Positions 1-5,886 are shown, counted from the stretch's first letter. The stretch is 7,685 bases of DNA from Bacillota bacterium (GCA_023399095.1 JAEWQS010000167.1:1-7685); one strand, 5' to 3'. A program made the numbers and translations. Notes: generated from the letters alone by a model not told the origin.

Positions 1-31
1 CATGACACTCTGACGTCCCGGCTTTTATGTG

Positions 32-373
32 CTATAGTGCGTCTTCGCCCTCTTCCCCTGTCCGTATGCGCACGACCTCAGCCACATCGTAAATGAATAT
101 CTTACCGTCGCCGCATTCGCCTTTGGAAGCCGTTTCAACGATCACTTTCTTTATAGTTGGCACATCTTCGTCCTTAACGACCATATCCATCATCACCTTG
201 GGCAGCAGATCCAGATGGAATTTTTCGCCGCGCCATACCTGAACGACACCCTTTTGCTTTCCTTGCCCCATCACTTCGGTGATGGTCACACCGTTGCAGC
301 AGCCCACTTTCTCAAGCGCCGCGCGTACGTGTTCCAGCATTTCCGGTCTTATCACCGCTTTTACGTGTTTCAC
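32..373 (-). CDS. P-II family nitrogen regulatory protein (GlnB/GlnK type)
   Basis: This is a small trimeric signal protein that senses 2-oxoglutarate and ATP/ADP and binds target proteins, typically the Amt channel encoded just upstream. The product is 113 residues, close to the usual 112. The T-loop region reads GQGKQKG followed by WRGEKF and LLPKV. The C-terminal P-II signature (GDGKIF, then RIRTGEE) is intact. I start it at the GTG at complement 373-371, giving M-KHVKAVIRP, because AGGAGG lies about 8 nt upstream. The in-frame GTG at 382 overlaps that same Shine-Dalgarno sequence and cannot use it. The position matching E. coli Tyr51, the uridylylation site, is Phe (residue 52), and the Tyr46 equivalent is Trp, so control by uridylylation is unlikely. 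It lies 27 bp after amt and is probably cotranscribed. Whether to call it glnK or glnB cannot be settled from sequence alone; pairing with amt favours a GlnK role. Confidence 0.95.
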   Translation of the reverse strand: MKHVKAVIRPEMLEHVRAALEKVGCCNGVTITEVMGQGKQKGVVQVWRGEKFHLDLLPKVMMDMVVKDEDVPTIKKVIVETASKGECGDGKIFIYDVAEVVRIRTGEEGEDAL

Positions 374-400
374 GAAAGCCACCTCCTTATTTCAATTATA

Positions 401-1735
401 CTACTTATTTTTTGTATCCAAATGAATGGGCATATCCGATATCATCGAAGGACGACGGATAACGAATTCAGGATAGGCCTGGTTGCCGTGCTCGCCGATA
501 TCAAGCCCTTCGACCTCTTCTTTAAGAGATACGCGCATGCCCATTGTTGCCTTAATCAGCAGCCATACAATTGTGGCTCCCACGAACACAAAGCCCGCCA
601 CAGCCAACACGCCCAGCGCCTGAACTCCCAGCAGATTCCAGCCGCCGCCAAAGAACAGACCGTCCGCGCCGCCGTTAAACTGGCTCTGAGCAAACAGCCC
701 CACCATCAGCGTGCCCAATACACCGCAGAAAAGATGCACAGCCGTCGCACCCACAGGGTCGTCGATCTTGATGCGGTCGAACATGCGCACCGCGATCACA
801 ACCATTACGCCCGCAACCGCGCCGATGATCATGGCGCTGGGCACACTCACATATGCGCAGCCCGCCGTAACAGCAACGAGACCCGCAAGACAGCCGTTGA
901 TCGTCATGCCAAGGTCCGGCTTGCCGATGAGTATCCATGAAGCCGCTGTGGATGTCAGCACAGCCACGACGGCCGACGTGTTTGTCGTCATCAGTATATG
1001 CGAAATAGCACCTGGATCTGCCGCCATTGTGGAACCCGGATTAAACCCGAACCAGCCGATCCAGAGCACAAACAGACCGATTGTCGCGATGGGCATGTTG
1101 TGACCCGGAATCGGATGAATCTTACCGTCTGAGGTGTATTTGCCAAAACGCGGTCCCAAAATAATCACGCCTGCGAGAGCCGCCCAACCACCGACCGAGT
1201 GAACCACGGTTGAACCCGCAAAGTCCTGAAAGCCAAGGCTCTGCAGCCAGCCGCCGCCCCAAATCCAGTGTCCCGCGATAGGGTAAATCACCATTGTGAG
1301 CACCAGTGAGAAAACAATAAACGAAATGTACTTGATGCGTTCCGCCACAGCACCCGACACAATGGTGGCTGCCGTTCCGCAGAACACCAGCTGGAAGAAG
1401 AACTTTGCCCAGAAGGGAACACCCGCCCACGAGATAGCCGAATAAACGCCCTGGTAAGCGTCTCCCACTGCGGGAGAATTGTCTGCACCGCTGGCCATAA
1501 AAAGCCCGTTCAGCCCAATAAAGCCGTTACCATCGCCGAACATCAACCCCCATCCCAACACCAAAAAACCCAGTGATGAGACCGCAAAAACGATGAAATT
1601 CTTAGACAGTATGTTGACTGTGTTTTTCGACCTGGCAAAACCGCTCTCCACCATACCAAAGCCAAGATTCATGAAGAAAACCAGCATACCGGCCAAGAGT
1701 ACCCATAGGGTATCAAGAACCATTTGTGTATCCAT
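401..1735 (-). CDS. amt: Ammonium transporter (Amt family)
   Basis: This is a trimeric inner-membrane channel of about 11 helices that takes up ammonium. The length, 444 residues, is normal. The family signature lies around residues 171-195 (DFAGSTVVH). By comparison with E. coli AmtB, the twin pore histidines are H179 and H334, the Asp160 equivalent is D171, the recruitment-site Trp is probably W159, and FNPGS (231-235) holds the Phe215 and Ser219 equivalents. F118 fits the Phe107 gate. The cytoplasmic C-terminal tail has the conserved pattern E-GLDIGEHG--AY (408-421), which is needed for channel function and lies near the P-II docking surface. The ATG at 1735 has GGGGAGG 5 nt upstream. It is first in an operon with the P-II gene and has a long leader holding two terminator-like hairpins. 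The start and function are secure; the transported species and affinity are family knowledge. Confidence 0.97.
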   Translation of the reverse strand: MDTQMVLDTLWVLLAGMLVFFMNLGFGMVESGFARSKNTVNILSKNFIVFAVSSLGFLVLGWGLMFGDGNGFIGLNGLFMASGADNSPAVGDAYQGVYSAISWAGVPFWAKFFFQLVFCGTAATIVSGAVAERIKYISFIVFSLVLTMVIYPIAGHWIWGGGWLQSLGFQDFAGSTVVHSVGGWAALAGVIILGPRFGKYTSDGKIHPIPGHNMPIATIGLFVLWIGWFGFNPGSTMAADPGAISHILMTTNTSAVVAVLTSTAASWILIGKPDLGMTINGCLAGLVAVTAGCAYVSVPSAMIIGAVAGVMVVIAVRMFDRIKIDDPVGATAVHLFCGVLGTLMVGLFAQSQFNGGADGLFFGGGWNLLGVQALGVLAVAGFVFVGATIVWLLIKATMGMRVSLKEEVEGLDIGEHGNQAYPEFVIRRPSMISDMPIHLDTKNK

Positions 1736-1761
1736 ATTAACCTCCCCTTAAATGTTTATAT

Positions 1762-1814
1762 AAAAACAAGGCACAAAAACAAACATTTCGGTTCGTCATT
1801 GAGCCTTGTTTTTT
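1762..1814 (-). terminator. Promoter-distal attenuator-like hairpin before amt
   Basis: On the minus strand, AAAAACAAGGC pairs with GCCTTGTTTTT (11 bp). A further imperfect stem (CAATGACGAAC with GTTTGTTTTTG, one mismatch after a T/T mispair) closes a 6-nt loop, CGAAAT. The 3' arm ends in five T's followed by TATAT. This gives the A-tract/hairpin/T-tract shape of an intrinsic terminator, although the T-tract is also part of the stem. It is 34 of 40 bases identical to the upstream terminator at 2011-2050. It may be a regulated attenuator rather than a full stop, since amt follows directly. Confidence 0.5.
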
Positions 1815-1880
1815 AACAAAATAAATATATTAAGTTATTTAGAACGACAGGCCATCCTTACCTTTATGTATACCGACGTT

Positions 1881-1903
1881 CAATCCTGATTGGATTGTTT
1901 TTT
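1881..1903 (+). terminator. Weak plus-strand terminator-like hairpin
   Basis: CAATCC (1881-1886) pairs with GGATTG (1892-1897) around a 5-nt loop and is followed by TTTTTT. The stem is only 6 bp and no plus-strand gene ends upstream. On the minus strand the same hairpin lies in the middle of the amt leader, where it has no T-tract. Its role, if any, is unclear. Confidence 0.25.
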
Positions 1904-2004
1904 ACGGTCCATCTGCCATGACCGCTTTACTACTCATACGCATCGTAAATCGGATATAAATATCCCTTTCTAATCGCCGTTAACATCCTCCATCGATTCA
2001 AACT

Positions 2005-2044
2005 AAAAAAGCTCAAAAACAAACCGATCGGTTCATCTTTGAGC
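2005..2044 (-). terminator. Intrinsic terminator within the amt leader
   Basis: On the minus strand a 15-bp stem forms from GCTCAAAGATGAACC and GGTTTGTTTTTGAGC (Watson-Crick plus G-T wobble pairs, no mismatch). It is closed by a GATC tetraloop and followed directly by TTTTTT. This is a textbook factor-independent terminator. It stands between the only good minus-strand promoter seen (2198-2171) and amt, with no gene before it, so it probably acts as an attenuator. The core AACCGATCGGTT is also a perfect DNA palindrome, so a repressor operator is an alternative reading. Confidence 0.7.
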
Positions 2045-2170
2045 CTTGTTAAACTATCTTCGTGGCATTTTCATTATCAGGGCGTAAAACTTGCATTTTT
2101 GCACACCCTCGTACAAAAAGCAGCCCCCAAACAAGGACTGCAACGCCAAAAACGTCCTCGTTTTGGCTAT

Positions 2171-2198
2171 AGTATAGCACGGTTGATAAAAAAATCAA
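2171..2198 (-). promoter_or_regulatory. Sigma-A type promoter for amt operon
   Basis: On the minus strand, TTGATT (2198-2193) and TATACT (2176-2171) are separated by 16 bp. Predicted transcription starts near 2164. It is the best minus-strand promoter found upstream of amt and lies back to back with the glyS promoter. Confidence 0.6.
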
Positions 2199-2310
2199 TA
2201 TGCTGATTGTGTTTTTGCACATTTTTTTGCAAGATTGATTTCTGGGTTATGCAAATTGACTGCCAGTGCTCCGGCGCGAGAAAAACAGGTTTGTCCGCCA
2301 ATTATCGCAC
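2199..2310. other. Divergent intergenic spacer without a recognised gene
   Basis: This stretch lies between the two divergent promoters. It contains T-rich tracts and several TTTTTGCA-like segments, and borders a TTGCGCAA palindrome at 2311-2318 that overlaps the glyS -35. A 70-codon open frame starting at 2207 has a composition unlike a real protein, runs into the glyS leader and lacks a Shine-Dalgarno sequence, so I call no gene here. Confidence 0.4.
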
Positions 2311-2339
2311 TTGCGCAAGTCCGCTCGTTTTGATATATT
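2311..2339 (+). promoter_or_regulatory. Promoter for the T-box leader and glyS
   Basis: TTGCGC (2311-2316) and TATATT (2334-2339) are separated by exactly 17 bp. Transcription would start near 2346, giving a leader of about 320 nt before glyS. No better match lies between here and the T-box. Confidence 0.6.
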
Positions 2340-2350
2340 ATTACGAAGAT

Positions 2351-2441
2351 GGGCAAACATATCAATTAAATAGAATTAAAAAATGTTTGCCCAATCGGAG
2401 ACCATTGCTCCAACTTTGATATCTATGATCGTAGGAGCAAT
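2351..2441 (+). other. Two tandem long-loop hairpins at the start of the glyS leader
   Basis: The first inverted repeat is a perfect 10-bp match, GGGCAAACAT (2351-2360) with ATGTTTGCCC (2383-2392). The second is a perfect 8-bp match, ATTGCTCC (2404-2411) with GGAGCAAT (2434-2441). Both enclose a loop of exactly 22 nt. Neither is followed by a T-tract on either strand, so they are not terminators. They lie between the promoter and the T-box stem I and are not part of the usual T-box core as I know it. They could be extra leader structure or protein-binding inverted repeats. Confidence 0.55.
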
Positions 2442-2456
2442 CTAAAAAAATACTGT

Positions 2457-2652
2457 TTCGGTGAAGAGCATGGGCTTTGCAAAATGCTGACAAAGCGACG
2501 CGGGGAGGGTGGAAGCCTGCGACGGCAAAAAGCACATGGGCACTTCGTTATATACCGAAGAAAAAAAGCGGGCATTAATTTGCCAAAACGGGTGGAACCG
2601 CGGAAGTTGTCATTTTCGTCCCAGCACAGTGGACAAAATGGCTTTATTTTTT
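2457..2652 (+). promoter_or_regulatory. T-box riboswitch (tRNA-Gly responsive) of glyS
   Basis: The leader RNA binds uncharged tRNA and then favours an antiterminator over a terminator, raising synthetase expression. The hallmark T-box sequence GGGTGGAACCGCGG is at 2590-2603, with its partner CGTCCC at 2617-2622. Stem I is proposed from TTCGGT (2457-2462) pairing with ACCGAA (2554-2559), with GAAG/CTTC above it. Its distal part (AGCGA, then CGCGGG/CCTGCG at 2499-2521 enclosing GGGTGGAAG) fits the usual distal loop pattern. A GGC glycine codon followed by A sits on the 3' side of stem I at 2539-2541 and is my candidate specifier, matching the downstream gene. A short stem III (GGCA/TGCC, 2571-2584) precedes the T-box. 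The call of T-box is firm; the exact specifier is inferred. Confidence 0.9.
2609..2652 (+). terminator. Regulated terminator of the T-box
   Basis: GTCATTTT-C-GTCC (2609-2621) pairs with GGACAAAATGGC (2631-2642): 12 pairs including one G-T and one bulged C, with a 9-nt loop. It is followed by TTTATTTTTT (2643-2652). Its 5' arm shares bases 2617-2621 with the antiterminator strand, giving the mutually exclusive folding expected of a T-box. Confidence 0.85.
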
Positions 2653-2667
2653 ATATCGGAGGACCGT

Positions 2668-4056
2668 ATGAAAAAAGATAAACAAACAATGGAGCGCATC
2701 GTCGCGCTCTGCAAAAACAGAGGATATGTGTTTCCCGGATCGGATATTTACGGCGGGCTCGCCAACACATGGGACTACGGCCCGTTGGGTGTCGAGTTCA
2801 AAAACAATGTGAAGCAGGCGTGGTGGAAGAAGTTCATCAAGGAATGCCCGTACAACGTCGGGCTGGACGCGGCGATACTCATGAACCCGCAGACCTGGGT
2901 GGCTTCGGGCCATGTGGGCGGCTTTTCCGACCCGCTGATGGACTGCAAGGAATGCAAAGCGCGTTTTCGCGCCGACCATCTCATCGAGGATTATGCCGCC
3001 AAGAAAAAGCTCGATCTTAACGTGGCGACGATGCAGTCTGAAGACATGGAAGCGTTTATCGCCGAGAAGGAGATCAACTGCCCCACGTGCGGCAAGCGCA
3101 ATTTCACGGGCATCCGCAAGTTCAACCTGATGTTTAAGACGTTCCAGGGCGTCACCGAGGATACCGCAAGCGAAATATTTCTTCGTCCCGAAACGGCACA
3201 GGGCATATTCGTGAACTTCAAAAATGTGCAGCGTGCCACGCGCAAGCGCGTGCCGTTCGGCATCGGGCAGATCGGCAAATCGTTTCGCAACGAGATCACG
3301 CCGGGCAATTTCACGTTCCGCACGCGCGAGTTTGAGCAGATGGAGCTGGAGTTCTTCTGCGCGCCCGCCGAGGAGATGCAGTGGTTCAACTACTGGAAGG
3401 ATTACTGCCACCAGTGGCTACTCTCGCTGGGCATGAAGGAAGAAAGCATACGCCTTCGGGATCACGACGCCGAGGAGCTTTCGCATTATTCCAACGCGAC
3501 GACGGACATCGAGTTCTTGTTCCCGTTTGGCTGGGGCGAGCTTTGGGGCATTGCGGACCGCACCGATTTCGATTTAAAGCAGCACATGAATACATCGGGC
3601 GTCAACTTAGAGTACATCGATCCGGTGACCAATGAGAAATACCTGCCGTACTGCATCGAGCCGTCGCTGGGTGCCGACCGCGTGGCGCTTGCGTTCCTCT
3701 GTGACGCGTACGACGAAGAGAAGCTTGAGAACGATACACGCACGGTGCTGCGTCTCTCCCCCGCGCTTGCGCCATATAAGGCGGCCATTCTCCCGCAGCA
3801 AAAGCAGCTTGTGGAGAAGGCGGGCGAGGTTTACGACATGTTGCTGAAAGATCACATGGTAGATTTCGATGTAACGGGTAGCATCGGCAAGCGTTACCGC
3901 CGTCAGGATGAGATCGGCACACCGTACTGCATCACCGTGGATTTCGACACGCTCGAAGATTCTCAGGTGACAATCCGCGACCGCGATACCATGCAGCAGA
4001 TTCGCATCGATATCAGCAAGGTGAGTGCGTACATTGCTGAAAAGGTGAAATTCTAA
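2668..4056 (+). CDS. glyS: Glycine--tRNA ligase, single-chain alpha2 type
   Basis: This cytoplasmic enzyme charges tRNA-Gly with glycine using ATP. The product is 462 residues, matching the homodimeric class IIa GlyRS of about 460 residues rather than the alpha/beta GlyQ-GlyS form. Visible parts: the N-terminal catalytic start (RGYVFPGSDIYGG, 18-30; WDYGPLG, 35-41), four Cys likely binding zinc (C93, C96, C138, C141), RPETAQGIFVNF (173-184), class II motif 2 (FRNE at 206-209 to FEQMELEFF), motif 3 (GADR, 335-338) and the C-terminal anticodon-binding domain (about 365-460). I start at the ATG at 2668 because GGAGG lies 6 nt upstream and just after the T-box terminator. The frame stays open back to 2509, but that extension would be T-box RNA read as protein. 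Control is by the upstream T-box. Confidence 0.98.
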   Translation: MKKDKQTMERIVALCKNRGYVFPGSDIYGGLANTWDYGPLGVEFKNNVKQAWWKKFIKECPYNVGLDAAILMNPQTWVASGHVGGFSDPLMDCKECKARFRADHLIEDYAAKKKLDLNVATMQSEDMEAFIAEKEINCPTCGKRNFTGIRKFNLMFKTFQGVTEDTASEIFLRPETAQGIFVNFKNVQRATRKRVPFGIGQIGKSFRNEITPGNFTFRTREFEQMELEFFCAPAEEMQWFNYWKDYCHQWLLSLGMKEESIRLRDHDAEELSHYSNATTDIEFLFPFGWGELWGIADRTDFDLKQHMNTSGVNLEYIDPVTNEKYLPYCIEPSLGADRVALAFLCDAYDEEKLENDTRTVLRLSPALAPYKAAILPQQKQLVEKAGEVYDMLLKDHMVDFDVTGSIGKRYRRQDEIGTPYCITVDFDTLEDSQVTIRDRDTMQQIRIDISKVSAYIAEKVKF

Positions 4057-4063
4057 TGAATTC

Positions 4064-4219
4064 GTAGGGGCGGGTTTCCACCGTGTGCCCTTTAGGGTAT
4101 GCCCGCCCGTCTATTATTAGGGGACGCTGCCCCCATACCCCCGCAAGGGCTTTGCCCCTTGACCCCACTGGAGGCTTTGCCTCCAGACCCCCACTTCTTT
4201 CTTGAAGAAAAGAAGCAAA
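4064..4219. repeat. GC-rich interspersed repeat cluster downstream of glyS
   Basis: A mosaic of inverted repeats packed behind the glyS stop. GGGCGGG (4068-4074) pairs with CCCGCCC (4102-4108). GGGG/CCCC lies at 4120-4134. CAAGGG/CCCTTG with a TTT turn lies at 4144-4161. The perfect CTGGAGGC-TTT-GCCTCCAG is at 4168-4186. TTCTT/AAGAA lies at 4195-4212. The style, with repeated CCCC tracts between small palindromes, resembles non-coding interspersed elements seen many times per genome in some Bacillota; that comparison is from memory. It has no coding potential that I trust. Function is unknown; the hairpins could protect or end the glyS transcript. Confidence 0.7.
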
Positions 4220-4227
4220 AGACACTT

Positions 4228-4259
4228 AAAGCCATGCCGAAAACAGCATGGCTTTTATA
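4228..4259 (+). terminator. Likely intrinsic terminator after glyS
   Basis: AAAGCCATGC (4228-4237) pairs perfectly with GCATGGCTTT (4246-4255) around an 8-nt loop and is followed by T and TATAG. The T-tract is short, but the A-rich 5' side makes it close to symmetric. It separates the GC-rich glyS unit from the AT-rich genes that follow. Confidence 0.6.
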
Positions 4260-4353
4260 GTATATTTTTATGTCGATTCGTGGATATGTATGGTTATATA
4301 TGCTATGATAATATATAGGCACTATGACCAAAATGCACAATTGGGAGAAAAAG

Positions 4354-4977
4354 ATGGGACTAGATAAAACTTATTTTCATTATTTTAAGAAATTTTGTAT
4401 TAAAAAATTTGGAGCTGATATTGGGAACTTAGTCTATATTGAAGCCGAAAATAAATTATCTGACATGATAAAGGAAGCTGACTACAGAAGCAACAGATAC
4501 ATCAAATGGCATATGGATAAAAACATGCTGCCACCAATAGCGATATATCTGACATTTAAAGAGTTCAAAAGCATAGCTGATAAAGCTTATGAATATACGG
4601 ACGAAGTTCTGCAAATATATCGATTAAAAAATCGGAGAAAAAATTTAGTCATTGGAAGATTACCATTTGGATATTTTGCTTTTAAGATTTTTTGCAAATC
4701 CGTTGTTAAAAAACAATATCCTGAACAGGGATGGAATATGGAATGGATTCAGTATAATGAGAATGAAATTCATTTCGACATGAAAAGCTGCATTTATTTC
4801 GAAACTACTAAAAAATATAATTGTACTGAGATGTGTCCATTGTTTTGTGCAAACGATGATGTGGTTTTCTCTGGATATAACCCTGCAATTGTGTTTGAAA
4901 GAAGTGGTACGATTGCTCGGGGACAGAGTATTTGTGATTTTCATTTCAAAAACAGCAATTATACAAAACGAGTATGA
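4354..4977 (+). CDS. L-2-amino-thiazoline-4-carboxylic acid hydrolase-like protein
   Basis: The C-terminal half matches my memory of the ATC hydrolase family: FDMKSCIYFE (141-150), a Cys-rich stretch with C157, C161 and C165, then ND at 167-168, and the ending FERSGTIARGQSICDFHF (181-198). The founding Pseudomonas enzyme opens a thiazoline ring on the way to L-cysteine. Most family members, including those in Bacillota, have no tested substrate, so the activity here is not established. The product is 207 residues if started at the ATG at 4354, which has GGGAG about 6 nt upstream. An in-frame ATG at 4324 lacks a good ribosome binding site. The gene is clearly more AT-rich than glyS and follows a repeat cluster, suggesting later acquisition. 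The VOC gene follows after 30 bp and could be cotranscribed. Confidence 0.75.
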   Translation: MGLDKTYFHYFKKFCIKKFGADIGNLVYIEAENKLSDMIKEADYRSNRYIKWHMDKNMLPPIAIYLTFKEFKSIADKAYEYTDEVLQIYRLKNRRKNLVIGRLPFGYFAFKIFCKSVVKKQYPEQGWNMEWIQYNENEIHFDMKSCIYFETTKKYNCTEMCPLFCANDDVVFSGYNPAIVFERSGTIARGQSICDFHFKNSNYTKRV

Positions 4978-5007
4978 TTTTTAATGGCTCAATTCGGAGG
5001 ATAGAAT

Positions 5008-5430
5008 ATGGTACAATCAATCGTTCACATCGCCTTGGTGGTCAAAGATTACGACGAGGCCATCGAATTTTATACGCAAAAGCTTCACTTTACGCTGATA
5101 GAGGATACTTATCAACCAGAGCAGGATAAACGGTGGGTCGTTGTGTCTCCTCCGGGGTCGTTCGGCACCACGCTTCTGCTTGCAAGAGCCTCCAAGCCGG
5201 AACAGGAACCCTTTGTGGGCAATCAGGCTGGTGGCCGCATATTTTTGTTTTTGGGGACTGACGATTTCTGGCGGGATTATAACGACATGCTGGCGGTTGG
5301 CATAGAGTTTGTGCGTCCGCCCAAAGAGCAGGATTACGGTACAGTCGCTGTGTTCAAGGATCTGTACGGAAACCTATGGGATTTGGTGCAGTTCAATGCG
5401 GGGCATCCGATGTATGAGCGGATCAGGTGA
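5008..5430 (+). CDS. VOC family protein (glyoxalase/bleomycin resistance fold)
   Basis: This is a 140-residue protein with two beta-alpha-beta-beta-beta modules. The first module begins VHIALVVKDYDEAIEFYT (6-23), with H7 at the usual first metal-ligand position. The second module includes IFLFLGTDDF (78-87) and ends F-KDLYGNLWDLVQF (116-129). The D-x-GN-W pattern is typical of the family, but the last ligand position, usually Glu, reads Asp (D125), so metal use is uncertain. VOC members include glyoxalases, isomerases, dioxygenases and antibiotic-binding proteins, and this one cannot be assigned a substrate. The ATG at 5008 is preceded by CGGAGG with about 7 nt spacing. It sits between the ATC hydrolase-like gene and the repeat-module gene. 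Its base composition is closer to glyS than to its AT-rich flanks. Confidence 0.88.
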   Translation: MVQSIVHIALVVKDYDEAIEFYTQKLHFTLIEDTYQPEQDKRWVVVSPPGSFGTTLLLARASKPEQEPFVGNQAGGRIFLFLGTDDFWRDYNDMLAVGIEFVRPPKEQDYGTVAVFKDLYGNLWDLVQFNAGHPMYERIR

Positions 5431-5485
5431 GAATCGTCATTATGATATCGTATACATTTTCCCATATAAATTTGAGGTTGCGTTC

Positions 5486-5872
5486 ATGGATGATTTCACA
5501 AAGGAAGATATGGAGGAAGCACTCCAAGCTATAGCTTCAATGATTGGCATTATTGAGAAATCAATAGTAAAATTCGCACTAGGTACTTCTCAGCATACGT
5601 TACAAAAGAACAGGCTCAAAGCGCTTCATATCGCTTCATCATTGATATCAAAAGAATTAACAGAGAATGACGCTAAGGATTGTTATACTCAAGAAGATTT
5701 GATAAAAGCGCTTGCACCAATAGCTTCTCTGATAAGTAAATCTGAAAAAGCGCAGAAAAAGTTGGCGCAAGGCACTTGGCAGCATACGATGCTTAGTCAT
5801 CATCTTAAAGCACTCTATATCGCTTCTCCTTTGTTAACAAAGACATTGGGCGAGATAGATATTATTAATTGA
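5486..5872 (+). CDS. Small protein of two tandem 55-residue helical modules, function unknown
   Basis: The product is 128 residues and consists almost wholly of an internal duplication. Residues 4-58 and 67-121 align without gaps at 28 of 55 positions (about 51%). Shared elements are T-ED---AL--IAS-I near the start, EK and KxxA in the middle, GT-QHT, and LKAL-IAS-L--K-L at the end. Each module is predicted to be mainly helical. There is no signal peptide or membrane segment, so it is probably cytoplasmic. I chose the ATG at 5486 because GAGG lies about 8 nt upstream. The open frame continues back into the VOC gene, but that part is the VOC sequence read in another frame. I recall similar unnamed proteins in Clostridia but know no function. 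It follows the VOC gene after 55 bp. Confidence 0.75.
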   Translation: MDDFTKEDMEEALQAIASMIGIIEKSIVKFALGTSQHTLQKNRLKALHIASSLISKELTENDAKDCYTQEDLIKALAPIASLISKSEKAQKKLAQGTWQHTMLSHHLKALYIASPLLTKTLGEIDIIN

Positions 5873-5886
5873 AGGGATAGACGAAT

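Larger units (their letters stand above)
1771..2050. repeat. Pair of 40-bp direct repeats in the amt leader (1771-1810 and 2011-2050)
   Basis: The segments 1771-1810 and 2011-2050 align without gaps at 34 of 40 positions (85%) and lie exactly 240 bp apart. Both begin GC-CAAAAACAAAC and end TTGAGCCTTGTT. Each copy makes one of the two terminator-like hairpins. The left-arm change from T to A at copy position 3 opens a single mismatch in the amt-proximal hairpin, while most of the stem is kept. The intervening 200 bp is not repeated. Confidence 0.85.
1736..2164 (-). promoter_or_regulatory. Long 5' leader of the amt-P-II operon
   Basis: About 430 nt separate the predicted transcription start (near 2164) and the amt start codon, with no convincing gene. 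The leader RNA contains, in order: a small hairpin at its 5' end (2145-2167), a CCUUGUU segment (plus-strand 2130-2136), a strong intrinsic terminator (2044-2005), a central stretch with small hairpins, and a second terminator-like hairpin (1814-1762) ending about 27 nt before amt. A long leader with an early terminator suggests that amt is controlled by premature termination. I do not recognise the leader as a known riboswitch, and the hairpin loops do not fit the A1/G4 hexaloop pattern of ANTAR-type antitermination targets. Confidence 0.5.

Noticed and set aside
215..940. Long plus-strand open frame of 241 codons over the amt and P-II genes
   Set aside because: It is antisense to two well-conserved genes, its sequence is rich in His, Arg and Ala in a way typical of a shadow frame, and it lacks a ribosome binding site.
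1815..1850. Sigma-54 style promoter (TGGCCTGTCGTTCT on the minus strand) before amt
   Set aside because: The -12 element lacks the GC dinucleotide at the required spacing, so it does not fit the consensus.
1930..1986. 18-codon minus-strand frame (MLTAIRKGYLYPIYDAYE) in the amt leader as a leader peptide
   Set aside because: GGAGG directly touches the ATG with no spacer, and the frame has no clear link to either hairpin; it is too weak to call.
1881..2044. ANTAR-type tandem hairpins in the amt leader
   Set aside because: The loops (GATC, CGAAAT, AATCA) do not show hexaloops with A at position 1 and G at position 4.
2207..2419. Plus-strand 70-codon frame before glyS
   Set aside because: It covers the glyS promoter and leader hairpins, lacks a Shine-Dalgarno sequence and has an unlikely composition.
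2644..3411. Minus-strand open frame of 255 codons within glyS
   Set aside because: It is an antisense shadow of the GC-rich glyS gene with no family features.
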